64,000 nt of DNA from JAXGXJ01 sp040772905 (GTDB lineage Bacteria > Actinomycetota > Thermoleophilia > RBG-16-64-13). The stretch's first letter is position 1; the number at the start of each line of letters is the position of its first letter. Position numbers and translations under genes: made by a program. A model generated the notes under the pieces. That model saw only the letters and a program-made list of their open reading frames with translations. It was not told the origin of the DNA and made no database searches. The stretch is from assembly GCA_040772905.1 (NCBI GenBank), contig JAXGXJ010000004.1, forward strand, positions 381,786 to 445,785, written 5' to 3'. This document shows positions 34,540 through 43,448 of the stretch, in pieces.

Positions 34540-35526
34540 ATGATGGAGCTGGACCAACTCAGATCATTCCTCGCCGTGGCCCAGGTGCGCAGCTTCACTC
34601 GCGCTGCCAGCCTGGTGCATTTGTCGCAGCCCGCCATCAGCCGGCAGATCGCCCGCCTAGAGAAGGAGCTGGGCGTGCCCCTCTTCGAACGCTACGGCAG
34701 GCGGGTGGAGACGACCTCCGACGGCAAGCTGCTGCTGCCGCTGGCGAAGACCATTGTGGCCCGCGCCGACGATGCCGCCCGGCTCATAAAGGAACACGCC
34801 GGCGTGGCCTCCAGTCGTGTGAGTCTGGGATCCACCGGCACGGTGTTCGCCTACGTGCTCTCGCCTCTGCTGGCGCTCTTCATCAAGAAGCATCCTCGAG
34901 TCCACCTGGACTTGGTGGAATTGGAGGATGCCCTCTTGGAGGACGCCGTCCTCAACGGGCAGTTGGACTGCGCCGTCATCACAGCCTGGGGTTCCACCCG
35001 GGCGGCGGTGGTGCATCTGCTCACCGAGGAGATCCTCCTGATAGTGCCTGCGTCACACCGTCTTGCGGGACGCGCCAGCGTATCGTTGAAGGAGCTTGCC
35101 GACGAGCCTCTCCTTTTCCCCGGACATTCACTCAACATCTCCAACCTGCTCATGGACGCCTGCCGGCAGGCGGGATTCGAGCCGAAGGTCCCATACCGGG
35201 CGAACTACCCCGAGTTGTCCAAGGCCTTGATGCGGCTGGGGCTGGGCCTGGCATTGTTGCCGCAGACCTTCCTCACGCCCGGGGCACTGCAGGGCCTGGT
35301 CGCCATACCGCTGGAAGAGCACCTGACGCGCGACCTCAATCTCATCTACTCCCGTGAACATCCACTGTCAGCGGCAGCCCGCACGCTCGTGAGCGACCTG
35401 CGAGAAGGTGTCGCCCAGGCATCGGCTCAGACGTCGGCCCAAGTCGCGGTCGGGGTCGCAGCCGGGGTCGGTCCCGCCGACGGCGTCGACACCACGAAAC
35501 GAAAGGCCACGACCTTTGGACTGTAA
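34540..35526 (+). CDS. LysR-type transcriptional regulator
   Basis: This 328-residue regulator has the N-terminal winged helix-turn-helix (LRSFLAVAQVRSFTRAASLV, then SQPAISRQIARLEKELG) and a linker helix. A periplasmic-binding-like effector domain spans about residues 90-295. The last 35 residues are a low-complexity Ala/Val tail. It is divergent from the AOR 2 operon, the classical LysR arrangement, so it probably activates that operon with an alcohol, aldehyde or acid as effector. The start is ATG 34540 or 34543; neither has a Shine-Dalgarno site, but both fit a leaderless transcript. Its stop overlaps the small Cys-rich gene that follows. Confidence 0.92.
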   Translation: MMELDQLRSFLAVAQVRSFTRAASLVHLSQPAISRQIARLEKELGVPLFERYGRRVETTSDGKLLLPLAKTIVARADDAARLIKEHAGVASSRVSLGSTGTVFAYVLSPLLALFIKKHPRVHLDLVELEDALLEDAVLNGQLDCAVITAWGSTRAAVVHLLTEEILLIVPASHRLAGRASVSLKELADEPLLFPGHSLNISNLLMDACRQAGFEPKVPYRANYPELSKALMRLGLGLALLPQTFLTPGALQGLVAIPLEEHLTRDLNLIYSREHPLSAAARTLVSDLREGVAQASAQTSAQVAVGVAAGVGPADGVDTTKRKATTFGL

Positions 35527-35719
35527 GAAGGAACAGAACCTCGCACGCTGCAACTGCAGCTATCCCAGCTGCTCACGCAAGGGCGTCTGCTGCGACTGTC
35601 TTGCCTTTCATCTGCGCAGCCGCGAACTGCCGGCCTGCGCCTTCCCGGCGGACGCAGAACGGACGTACGACCGATCGTTCGCACACTTCGCCCGTCTGGT
35701 ACAGCAGGGCAAGATCTAG
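35516..35719 (+). CDS. Small Cys-rich protein (DUF6485-like)
   Basis: A 67-residue protein read from TTG 35516 overlaps the end of the LysR gene by 11 nt in another frame. It holds eight cysteines, including CNCSYPSCSRKGVCCDC, then LPACAFPADAERTYDRSF. This order matches my memory of the DUF6485 small cysteine proteins of anaerobes, whose function is unknown; they are presumed to bind zinc or FeS. The weak AAAGG upstream and the overlap suggest translation coupled to the regulator. The longer frame from 35408 lies inside the LysR gene and is not credible. Confidence 0.65.
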   Translation: MDCKKEQNLARCNCSYPSCSRKGVCCDCLAFHLRSRELPACAFPADAERTYDRSFAHFARLVQQGKI

Positions 35720-35800
35720 ACTCCCGCGAGGCCTCGACCGAGGCGCGAGCGGTCTCTCGACCCAGCCTTGACGCGGGTGTCCGGTCCGCCACGGATGCGC

Positions 35801-37588
35801 TCACAGCCGACGGCCGCAAGAAGCGCAGAACTTGTCTCCCGGGTCGAGACTCGCCCCGCAGCGGCTACAGAAGACCGGCGTGTCCTCATCGGAGACGTCC
35901 GGCCCCATGGGCGCCGGCATGACCGACGACGCGGGGGCCTCACCGGCATCGGCTTCGGCACCAGCGCCGTGCGACGGTCTGGACCGCCTGGACCTAAGAA
36001 GAAGATATGCCGCCACAGCCAGAGCTGCGCCGGCGACGGCAGCCAAGACCGCGATGAACGCGACCCATCCGCCGCCCAACCCCGTCGTGCGCGCTCCCAC
36101 CGACTCGCCCTCCAGTGCGTCGCCTGCCTCATCTCCGTCGGCCTCATCGCCACCCACCCCTGAGGACGGCCCATCGTCCGAGCCATCGCCCGTCTGCCCT
36201 CCGCTCCCTCCGCCTGTGAGGCCGTCGGTGTGGCTGGTACCGCCACCGGCGGCGTCTGGACCGCCGGCGCCGGAGCCCGCGTCATCCGTCGGCTCGACTC
36301 CTCCGCCGTAGCCAAGCGCGGTCAAGCACTCGTTCGACCACCAGAAGGGCCGCACCGCGACGCCGGCGGTGCTGACCAGTTCATCACCCACGTCGCCCAG
36401 GACCACGTCTTCCACTGTGTCGATCACCACGGCGTGACGGATGGGACCACCGCTCAGATATGCTTTCTTGCCGTCCGACCGGACGGCGATCTCGCGCGGT
36501 CAGTAGGCCTGCAGTGGTATCCGCTTGACGATCTCTTGCGCGGCCGTGTCGATCACCCCGCAGAAGTACTCGTCAGCTGTCGGCAACCTGGGGACGGTCT
36601 GGCCGGCGACAGCCGTCGCCCATCCACTGTCGGCGCTGCACACCACGTAGGCTTTCTTCCCGCTGGGAACGAAGGCGAGACCGATCGAGTAGGACGGTTC
36701 GGTGCTCACCTGCCAGAGATCGGCCAGCGTGGCGGCGTCGAGCACGCGCACCCGTTTCTTGTAGGTCTCGCTGATCAACACCTGGGAGTCGTCGGGCTTG
36801 ATGGCTATGCCGCCGACCGCGGCCGTCAAGATCTCGCAGACGGCCTCGAAAGTGCTCAGATCGAGGCACACCAGCCGGTTGTCCTCCGCTTCGCTGAGAA
36901 GCCTGAACCAGCCCAAGAAGTCCCGAGCCGGCAGAGTCTCGAAGTCGTCGGAGGTCACATAGGCGCGCTTCCCGTCGAAGCTGACGGCCACGTGGCCCCC
37001 TTTGAGTCCGGCGATGGTACGCACGACTTCGTTGGTAGCGGCATCCACCACCTGCAGTCCGTCGCTGGAACAGACCAAGACGTACTGCCCGTCCGGCGTG
37101 CATGCGACGCCTTGCGAACACGTGCGCCAGAGGTCGTAGGAGAAGACGGAATCAAGACCCTTCATCACGGTACTGATGGCGTTCGGGTCGCGAGCCTCCA
37201 CTCCGGGCAGAGCCACAGCCGCGATCTCGCTCTTGGTCTCGGCATCCAACACATGCAAGACGGGATCGTAGGCATCGGTGACATACAGTCTGCTGCCGTC
37301 GGGCGAGACTGCCACGCTCTGTGGGCTCAGCCCCACCGCCGGCCGGGCGACCAAGGAATCGTCGGCGGAGTCTATGTAGGCAGCGGCACCGGTGTAGGCG
37401 CCCTCACCCCGGGCGAGCGCGGATGCATCGATGTCCATCTCCGCCACATATGCGAACGGCGGCAGCGAGAGGCGGCGCTGGACTTCGACAGTGTCGGTGG
37501 CCGAAGCGTGCGATGTGCAGAGGACGGTGAGAGCTGCGAACGAGGCTGTGACAAGACAGACTACGCGTGTCCGAAGACGAAGATCCAC
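35801..37588 (-). pseudogene. YncE-like beta-propeller membrane protein with zinc ribbon, interrupted by in-frame TGA
   Basis: From GTG 37588 (GGGGGAAGG upstream) a signal peptide ending ASA leads into a beta-propeller of repeated blades such as SVAVSPDGSRLYVTDAYDPV and HVAVSFDGKRAYVTSDD. At 36502-36500 the frame meets TGA. The same frame continues without another stop: PREIAVRSDGKKAYLSGG and AVVIDTVEDVVLGDVG are plainly the next blade. Then come a Gly-rich linker, one membrane helix (GWVAFIAVLAAVAGAALAV) and a C-terminal zinc ribbon (CSRCG and CASCG pairs). Read through, the protein has 595 codons. A G-to-T change of a Gly codon (GGA), a sequencing error, readthrough, or selenocysteine are the options; the first two are likelier. 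A 7-bp hairpin follows the TGA by 12 nt. Confidence 0.75.
36470..36487 (-). other. Hairpin 12 nt after the in-frame TGA
   Basis: In the mRNA a 7-bp GC stem with loop GGUC starts 12 nt after the UGA at 36502-36500. Position and a G-rich apical loop resemble bacterial SECIS elements, but codon constraints of a GC-rich gene could create it by chance. Confidence 0.35.
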
Positions 37589-37726
37589 GGCCTTCCCCCT
37601 TCTGCTGAAGACCCCGATCCCGAGACCCGACCTGCGCGCGATTGCGCGCGAACGCGCCCCACAACCACTACACCACGTTCATTGTGCGCTCGTCAACACG
37701 ACGATGCGGCCCCCTCGCCGCGGCGG

Positions 37727-38416
37727 CTACAGGTCGCTGATGACCTCGGGCCGCAGTTCGGCCAGAGAGCCGAGGGTGCGGTCGGCCAAGGCCAGATCGT
37801 CTGGGGCCAGAGTGAGGTGTGGCTGCGGGATGGCGATGACCTTCAGGCGGGCCGCGCGCGCCGCTTGGATGCCGAAACGTGAGTCTTCCACAGCCACGCA
37901 GTACTCGGGTTCCATACCCAAGTCCCGGCAGGCCTTCAGGTAGACATCGGGTGCAGGCTTGCCACGAGCAACATCATCTGAGGAGACCCAGGCGGTGAAG
38001 TACCTCTCCAGCCCCGAATGCTCGAGGACGAAAGCGATGACCGGCCGCGGCGACGAACTCGCGAGGCCCAAGGGATAGGAGGCGGCCAGGTCCGCGATGA
38101 TCATCTCCGCTCCGGGTACGAGAGGGAGTCGCTGCTCATATGCCGCGATGAGCGCGGCGGTGACCTTGGCTATGATCTCTTCTTCCTCCAAGGGCAGCCC
38201 CACGGAGTGGCGCAGGAAGGAGGCCCATTGCTGAGAATTGTCACCCCCGGCGAAGCTCTCTTCATCGATATCGCCCCAGCCGGCGTCGCACTCGGCGAAG
38301 AGCGTCGCGATGATGCCCTGCCAGATCTCACCCGAGTCCAGGATTATGCCGTCCATGTCGAATACGACCGCCCTGGTCGCAGGGCGATCGGTGCCTGCAT
38401 GCGTTCGCGTGTCCAT
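37727..38416 (-). CDS. HAD-superfamily phosphatase (subfamily IA, beta-PGM-like)
   Basis: This 229-residue protein has all four HAD motifs: VVFDMDGII (nucleophile and acid/base Asp), SSSP (motif II), the Lys in GKPAPDVYLKA (motif III) and VAVEDSRFGIQAA (motif IV). The cap lies between motifs I and II. It is closest in style to beta-phosphoglucomutase or 2-deoxyglucose-6-phosphatase (YniC-like) proteins, so a small sugar phosphate is the likely substrate. ATG 38416 has no real Shine-Dalgarno site; a TTGCAC-16-TACACT promoter ends 6 nt before it. A gap of 138 nt separates it from the propeller gene. Confidence 0.9.
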   Translation of the reverse strand: MDTRTHAGTDRPATRAVVFDMDGIILDSGEIWQGIIATLFAECDAGWGDIDEESFAGGDNSQQWASFLRHSVGLPLEEEEIIAKVTAALIAAYEQRLPLVPGAEMIIADLAASYPLGLASSSPRPVIAFVLEHSGLERYFTAWVSSDDVARGKPAPDVYLKACRDLGMEPEYCVAVEDSRFGIQAARAARLKVIAIPQPHLTLAPDDLALADRTLGSLAELRPEVISDL

Positions 38417-38422
38417 GGCCTC

Positions 38423-38450
38423 AGTGTACTCGGCGTCAGCATCGGTGCAA
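38423..38450 (-). promoter_or_regulatory. Promoter of the HAD phosphatase gene (TTGCAC-16-TACACT)
   Basis: On the minus strand TTGCAC (38450-38445), 16 nt and TACACT (38428-38423) end 6 nt before ATG 38416, so the first transcribed base would be at the start codon. Confidence 0.5.
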
Positions 38451-38559
38451 ACCGCGCCGGCGTGGCCGTGTTAGAGGGTGCGTGGTTTGGGAACACTCTG
38501 GGCATCGGTCGGCCCGAACAAAGGGCCGGATGGTGAGCATCGTACAAGGAGTATGCACC

Positions 38560-39111
38560 GTGAGAGCTGTCACCGAGCAGAACATAATCGACGCGTTCGG
38601 GGGCGAGAGCATGGCCCACATGCGCTACCGCCTTTTCGCCCTCCAGGCCGACAAGGAGGGGCTCGCCAATGTCGCCCGCCTCTTCAGAGCCATCGCCGAG
38701 GCGGAGTACATCCACGCCGGCGACCACTACCGGGAGCTCAAGCATCTGGAGACCGGACGGGTGGCGCACAGCATGGCCGCCTTCGGACCTGGCGACACGC
38801 TGAAGAACCTCGGTCTGGCCATCGCGGGAGAGCAGTACGAAGTGGAAGAGATGTATCCCGCCTTCATGGCAGTCGCCGACCTGCAGGGGGAGAAAGGCGC
38901 GTATCGCAGCTTCGACTGGAGCTACCAGACGGAGAAGATGCATCTGGAGCTGTTCCGCAAGGCGGAGTCTGCAGTGGAGCGCACACAGGATGTGGAGTTG
39001 GGACCGGTGCAGATCTGCAAAGTGTGCGGTTACACCGTCGAGGGAGAGGCCCCCGACCGATGCCCGGTGTGCGGCGCACCAAGGGAGAAGTTCACCGCCT
39101 TCAGCGAGTGA
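38560..39111 (+). CDS. Rubrerythrin
   Basis: This 183-residue protein has an N-terminal ferritin-like four-helix domain with the di-iron ligands in MAHMRYRLFA-type and EAEYIHAGDHY helices, then EQYEVEEMYP. The C-terminal rubredoxin domain has CKVCGY and CPVCGAP. It reduces hydrogen peroxide with electrons from rubredoxin or NAD(P)H oxidoreductases and protects anaerobes from oxidative stress. GTG 38560 is chosen because AAGGAG lies 8 nt upstream. The gene stands alone between the HAD and alcohol-dehydrogenase genes and ends in a perfect hairpin. Protecting the oxygen-sensitive AOR and FeS enzymes nearby is a reasonable role. Confidence 0.95.
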   Translation: MRAVTEQNIIDAFGGESMAHMRYRLFALQADKEGLANVARLFRAIAEAEYIHAGDHYRELKHLETGRVAHSMAAFGPGDTLKNLGLAIAGEQYEVEEMYPAFMAVADLQGEKGAYRSFDWSYQTEKMHLELFRKAESAVERTQDVELGPVQICKVCGYTVEGEAPDRCPVCGAPREKFTAFSE

Positions 39112-39114
39112 GAA

Positions 39115-39145
39115 GATCCGGCGCCGCCTGCGGCGGCGCCGGATC
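39115..39145. terminator. Bidirectional terminator between rubrerythrin and AOR module 3
   Basis: A perfect 14-bp GC stem (39115-39128 with 39132-39145) with a 3-nt loop lies between convergent genes, 3 nt after the rubrerythrin stop. Confidence 0.8.
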
Positions 39146-39177
39146 CAGGGGAGGCCGTTCTCGTACGGTCGAATTGG

Positions 39178-40263
39178 TCAGCCGAAGGTGATGACGTTGC
39201 GCAGTGCCTCCCCGCCTCTGGAGGACTCCAACGCTTCGTTGATCTGCTCCAGCGGGTAGCGGCCGGCGATGAGTTCGTCCAGCTTGTAGCGTCCCGCCTT
39301 GTAGAGCCCGATGAGCCCGGGAACATCCACACTCAGGCGGGCGGAGCCCATGAAGCCGCCCGTGAGCGTCTTCTCGTTGATGGCCAGCTCGGCGGCGGGT
39401 ACGCATACCAGGGGGTCGGTGGCCGGTGGGATGCCCACCATGACGGCCGTGCCGCCCCGACAGAGCATGGCGAAGGCCTGCTGCATGGCAGCCGCGCTCC
39501 CCACGGTGACGAAGGCGTAGTCCGCCCCCACCCCGCCGGTCAACTCTTTGACCGCCTCCACGGCGTCGACCGACTTCCCGTTCACACCGTGGGTGGCGCC
39601 GAACCGGCGGGCGCGCTCCAGCTTGGAATCGATGATATCAACAGCGATGATGGGGTTCGCCCCGCAGGTGACTGCCCCTTGTACGGCATTCAGGCCCACG
39701 CCGCCGGTGCCGATTACCACCACGCTCTCGAACGCCCGCACCCGGGCCCGGTTGACCACAGCGCCGAAGCCGGTGATGACCCCGCACGCCAGCAGCGAGG
39801 CAAGGTCGAGCGGGAAGTCATCGTCGACCTTCACCAACTGCGACTCATGTACAAGTACATACTCGGCGAAACCTCCCACACGCGCCTTCTGCACGATGCC
39901 CGCTCCCTTGGAGTCGGTGAGCGTGCCCTCGACGTCGTAGGTGGTCTTGGTCTGGCAGAAATAGGGCCGGCCGGTCTTGCAGAACGAGCACTTCCCGCAC
40001 GATTCCAGCAGGCTGACGATCACTGCATCGCCGGGCGCGACCGCGGTGACGTCTTCGCCCACCTCTTCCACATATCCGGCGGTCTCGTGTCCGCCCACGA
40101 AAGGAACCATGCCCCCGAAGTCGCCGTTGATGTCGTGGATGTCACTGTGGCAGATGGCGGTGGCCTTGACCTTCACGCGCACCTCATCACGCCGCGGTGC
40201 CCGCAGGGTGAGTTCCTCGATGACCAGCGGTGCCCCGAACTCATAGCAGACAGCAGCTTTCAT
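39178..40263 (-). CDS. Zn-dependent alcohol dehydrogenase, AOR module 3
   Basis: This 361-residue medium-chain dehydrogenase has zinc ligands in AICHSDIHD and GGHETAGYV and a structural zinc loop CGKCSFCKTGRPYFC. The nucleotide fold has VVIGTGGVGLNAVQGA, followed by VDIIDSKLERA with an Asp that suggests NAD+ rather than NADP+. It belongs to the class III/NDMA-type branch, unlike the aryl-alcohol type at 31069. It is 22 nt downstream of the Fe-alcohol dehydrogenase and ends the AOR 3 operon. Two unrelated alcohol dehydrogenases in one operon point to different cofactors or opposite directions. Confidence 0.9.
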   Translation of the reverse strand: MKAAVCYEFGAPLVIEELTLRAPRRDEVRVKVKATAICHSDIHDINGDFGGMVPFVGGHETAGYVEEVGEDVTAVAPGDAVIVSLLESCGKCSFCKTGRPYFCQTKTTYDVEGTLTDSKGAGIVQKARVGGFAEYVLVHESQLVKVDDDFPLDLASLLACGVITGFGAVVNRARVRAFESVVVIGTGGVGLNAVQGAVTCGANPIIAVDIIDSKLERARRFGATHGVNGKSVDAVEAVKELTGGVGADYAFVTVGSAAAMQQAFAMLCRGGTAVMVGIPPATDPLVCVPAAELAINEKTLTGGFMGSARLSVDVPGLIGLYKAGRYKLDELIAGRYPLEQINEALESSRGGEALRNVITFG

Positions 40264-40285
40264 GTTCTTGTTCTCCTTCGCTCGC

Positions 40286-41425
40286 TCAGATCATGCGACG
40301 GATGATGCCTTCGATGTCCCCCGCTGTGGGAGTGCCGGGAGCGCTGGGATACTGGGTGCTGGCCATGGTCTCTTTCACGATGATGGGCATATGCTCCTCT
40401 TTGAAGCCGAAATCGGAGAGCTTGGCGGCCACACCTATCCGCTCCATGAGAGCGTCGAGCTTCTCGAAGCCGTCGGCGCCAAACCCCATCGTCTGGAAGA
40501 TGTTGTCGACCTTGGCCGGCACGACCGTGGCGTTGTAGGCAAGCACAGGCGACAGCAACATGCCCACCGCTTGGCCGTGAGGCATGTGGTAGAGGGCGCA
40601 GATGGGCATAGCCGCAGCGTGAGCCAAGCCCTGTTTGGCGTTCGTACCCGCGCTCATGGCCATGGTGGCTCCGAGTTGCATGTTCTCGCGCACGTCCACG
40701 TTCTGGCCGTCCTCCATGGCCGCCACCACATTGCGGGGGAGCAATTCGATACCCCGCAGGGAGAACATCTCGCTGGCGGGCGAGGCCAACTTGGAGCAGT
40801 ACGATTCGCAGGCATGCACGAGGGCATCCGACCCGCTGAAGGCCGTGACCTGCGGCGGCGCTGTGAGGGTCATGAGCGGATCCGTCAGAGCGACAGTGGG
40901 ATTGATGTAGTTGGAGATGACGATGAACTTGGTCTTGCGCTCTTCATCGATGAGCACCGATCCGTCGGAGACCTCGCTGCCCGTACCCGAGGTGGTGGGG
41001 ATGGCAATCACCTTCGTCCGCGGTACGCCGGGCACTTTGTCGAAGCCCGCGTAGTCGCGGATGCTGCCCCCGAAGGAGCTGATGAGGGCCAGACCCTTGG
41101 CCGAGTCCAGCTGGCTGCCGCCGCCCACCGCCACGATGGCGTCGAACTTGGCCAGGTCGAGGTCGCCCGCGATGCTGTCGAACAGGGCCACCGTGGGCTC
41201 CTTGTTGATCGCGTCGCACACGGTGTACTCGAACCCCGCTTCGCGAAGGGAGGCGAGCACCGGGTCCGCCACCCCCAGCCTCAGGCAGTTCGGGCCCGAC
41301 AAGACCAACGGGTGCTCGCAGCCCAGCCGGCCCAACACCTCGCCGGTCCGCCTCGCCAACCCGCGCCCATGCATCCAGCGGGTGGGATAGCTGAACTCCG
41401 GCATGGGAGTACCAGCATCACTCAT
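40286..41425 (-). CDS. Iron-containing alcohol dehydrogenase
   Basis: This 379-residue group III alcohol dehydrogenase has the NAD-binding loop AVGGGSQLDSAKG, PTTSGTGSEVSDGSV, and the metal ligands in FSGSDALVHACESY (Asp, His) and HAAAMPICALYHMPHGQAV (two His). Full length for the family. It interconverts an alcohol and aldehyde with NAD(P)H. It lies 58 nt behind AOR 3 and ahead of the zinc enzyme. With AOR 3 it could form an alcohol-to-acid route that yields NADH and reduced ferredoxin, or run in reverse to dispose of reductant. Confidence 0.93.
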   Translation of the reverse strand: MSDAGTPMPEFSYPTRWMHGRGLARRTGEVLGRLGCEHPLVLSGPNCLRLGVADPVLASLREAGFEYTVCDAINKEPTVALFDSIAGDLDLAKFDAIVAVGGGSQLDSAKGLALISSFGGSIRDYAGFDKVPGVPRTKVIAIPTTSGTGSEVSDGSVLIDEERKTKFIVISNYINPTVALTDPLMTLTAPPQVTAFSGSDALVHACESYCSKLASPASEMFSLRGIELLPRNVVAAMEDGQNVDVRENMQLGATMAMSAGTNAKQGLAHAAAMPICALYHMPHGQAVGMLLSPVLAYNATVVPAKVDNIFQTMGFGADGFEKLDALMERIGVAAKLSDFGFKEEHMPIIVKETMASTQYPSAPGTPTAGDIEGIIRRMI

Positions 41426-41483
41426 GAATTGATCTCCTTTTCTCGATCGAGCTTCGGCACATCGACAAGACCAGGCTTCATCC

Positions 41484-43355
41484 TCACCCCTCGATCTTCA
41501 GCCCGAGGTCGGCCAGAGTCTCCGGTAGCGGCACACCCGTCTCACGATCCCAACCCAAAGCGGCGAAGTAGTCAGCTCGCATCTCTTCCAAGGGCACCTG
41601 GTTCCCCGCGGTGGGACCGGCGCTCACCGGCTGATCGAAGCGCGTGGGCAGCTTGAAGTCGCGGGGGCCCAGGCCCTCACGGACATTGAAGAGCTGGCGC
41701 CTGGTGAGGATGCGCCGGCCCGCGGCCAGGCCTTCCTCCCACTCCATGTCCCAACCGGTCACCGGCCGGAGCAACTCCACCACCGGAGGAGCGTCGAACT
41801 GCGAATACAGCGAGCACAGACCGGCTGAACTCAGCAACTGCCAGTAGGCGGCTCCGCGCACGTAGGCGTCGCCCTTCTTGTCGTAGTCGCCGAAGACCTG
41901 AGTCGATTGCGATTGCAGCAGCGGGTCGGCCCCCAGCGGAGCCCCCTGATCGAGGATGGCCATGGCCTGAGAGCCGCAATGCTGGGCCGGCGTCGCATCG
42001 GCGATGTAGAAGACGCCCATGGCGGGAGTCACCCGGGGATCGTGCAGCGGCAACTCGCGACCGCACACGTGCATGGCGAACTCCTCGCTGCCTCTACCGA
42101 TCTGTTCCACCGCGCGGCGGGAGCCGTCGGCTAGCACGGCGCCGAAGCCCTCGCGTCGGGCCATCTGCTCGACCAGCTTCACCACTGTGGCCGAGTCGCC
42201 CCAGCGCAGCTCAAGCCCGCCGGTGTCCTCGGGTCCGATGATGCCCTTCTGATAGCACTCGATGGCGAAGGCGATGGCCCCGCCGGCGCTGATGGTGTCG
42301 ATGCCGAAGCGGTTGCACACCTCGTTGGCGCGGATGATGGCCTCAGCGCTGTCGTTGCGACAGAGCGGGCCCAGCGCCGCCAGAGTCTCGTACTCCGGCC
42401 GGTGGGTCTCGTCCTGGCTGGCGTACGGTCCCTCGGGGATCTTCACCAAGGCGCCACAGCGCACGGGACAGGCGTTGCAGCCATAGCCCCTGAGTTTGTA
42501 AGGTTCCATGTTGGGAGTGTCGAGCTGCCCGCACGTGGGCAGGGCGTCGGTGCCGGTGGTGGCCCAGTTGTCGGCCGGACAATCACCGATGGAGAGCAGG
42601 AAGCTCACACCACCGCCCGTACCGGCGGCGGTGAGGCCGCTCAAGAACCCGCTGCCCTTGATGAGTTCCAAGTACTGCTTCTGTGCCGCCCTCAGCCCCT
42701 CTTTGTCGGCGACCTGGATGCGGCTCCCCTTGGCGGCGCGCAGCGCGATCGCTTTGAGCCTCTTCGAGCCCATGACGGCTCCCACGCCGGAGCGTGCTGC
42801 TATGCGGCCCTTCTCGTTGACGATGCCGGCCAGAAGCGACCGCTGCTCGCCCGCGGGCCCGACGCAGGAGATGGTCCAAGAAGCGGGATCCCCCAGGCTG
42901 TCCTGCAGGAGATCGTCGGTCTGGTAGGTGTCCTTGCCCCACAGATCCGCGGCGTCGACGAGCCTGGCGCCATCAGCGTCGATGACCAGACACACCGGCC
43001 GCTCAGACACGCCGGTGATGAACACACCGTCGTAGCCCGCGTTCTTGAGCTCCGGACCCCAGCTACCGCCGGCGTTGGAGTCGGCCCAACCCCCGGTGAG
43101 CGGCGACTTGGTGGTAACCATGAACCGTCCAGCGCCGTAAACACCGGTCGCGGTGAGGGGGCCGGTGACGAAGGCCAGCACGTTGTCGGGACCCAGGGGA
43201 TCGACCCCCGCCTGCATCCGCTCGAGCAGGATCTTGGCCCCCAGGCCGGTGCCGCCGATGCAATCACGGTAGAAAGCAGCGTCTGGGGCCTCCTCGGTGA
43301 TGGTGTGTTCGCTCAGATCAACGAACAGAAGTCTGCCTGCGTAGCCGTAGACCAT
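41484..43355 (-). CDS. Aldehyde:ferredoxin oxidoreductase, AOR 3
   Basis: This 623-residue AOR starts at ATG 43355 (GGAG 7 nt upstream). The -10 box at 43420-43425 excludes the longer start at 43421. The cluster ligands are Cys293, Cys296, Cys300 (CNACPVRC) and Cys514 (GLCSLYS). The pterin segment RSGVGAVMGSKRLKAIALR is intact. Unlike AOR 1 and 2 it has no MoaD-like gene next to it, so it may share one of theirs. It leads an operon with two alcohol dehydrogenases. The insert around residues 245-275 (FLSGLTAAGTGGGVSFLLSI) differs from AOR 1 and 2, which hints at another substrate. Confidence 0.95.
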   Translation of the reverse strand: MVYGYAGRLLFVDLSEHTITEEAPDAAFYRDCIGGTGLGAKILLERMQAGVDPLGPDNVLAFVTGPLTATGVYGAGRFMVTTKSPLTGGWADSNAGGSWGPELKNAGYDGVFITGVSERPVCLVIDADGARLVDAADLWGKDTYQTDDLLQDSLGDPASWTISCVGPAGEQRSLLAGIVNEKGRIAARSGVGAVMGSKRLKAIALRAAKGSRIQVADKEGLRAAQKQYLELIKGSGFLSGLTAAGTGGGVSFLLSIGDCPADNWATTGTDALPTCGQLDTPNMEPYKLRGYGCNACPVRCGALVKIPEGPYASQDETHRPEYETLAALGPLCRNDSAEAIIRANEVCNRFGIDTISAGGAIAFAIECYQKGIIGPEDTGGLELRWGDSATVVKLVEQMARREGFGAVLADGSRRAVEQIGRGSEEFAMHVCGRELPLHDPRVTPAMGVFYIADATPAQHCGSQAMAILDQGAPLGADPLLQSQSTQVFGDYDKKGDAYVRGAAYWQLLSSAGLCSLYSQFDAPPVVELLRPVTGWDMEWEEGLAAGRRILTRRQLFNVREGLGPRDFKLPTRFDQPVSAGPTAGNQVPLEEMRADYFAALGWDRETGVPLPETLADLGLKIEG

Positions 43356-43419
43356 GGTCAACTCCGCCTTTTCGTTCGTCCCCCCGCTCAAGTCGAGCCG
43401 GTCCGTCGCGTGCTCCTCC

Positions 43420-43448
43420 ACTTTAATGAATGGTTGTTAAGTAGTCAA
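43420..43448 (-). promoter_or_regulatory. Promoter of AOR module 3 (TTGACT-17-TAAAGT)
   Basis: On the minus strand TTGACT (43448-43443), a 17-nt spacer and TAAAGT (43425-43420) lie upstream of ATG 43355. The 5'-UTR would be about 58 nt with a Shine-Dalgarno site, unlike the leaderless promoters elsewhere. The surrounding stretch is AT-rich. Confidence 0.6.

Noticed and set aside
36431..36502. Frameshift in the beta-propeller gene
   Set aside because: The two halves are in the same frame (36502 and 36430 differ by 72). One TGA separates them, so no indel is needed.
43356..43421. Earlier start of AOR 3 at 43421
   Set aside because: That codon lies in the -10 element of a good promoter (TTGACT-17-TAAAGT). 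ATG 43355 has a Shine-Dalgarno site and gives the normal AOR N-terminus.
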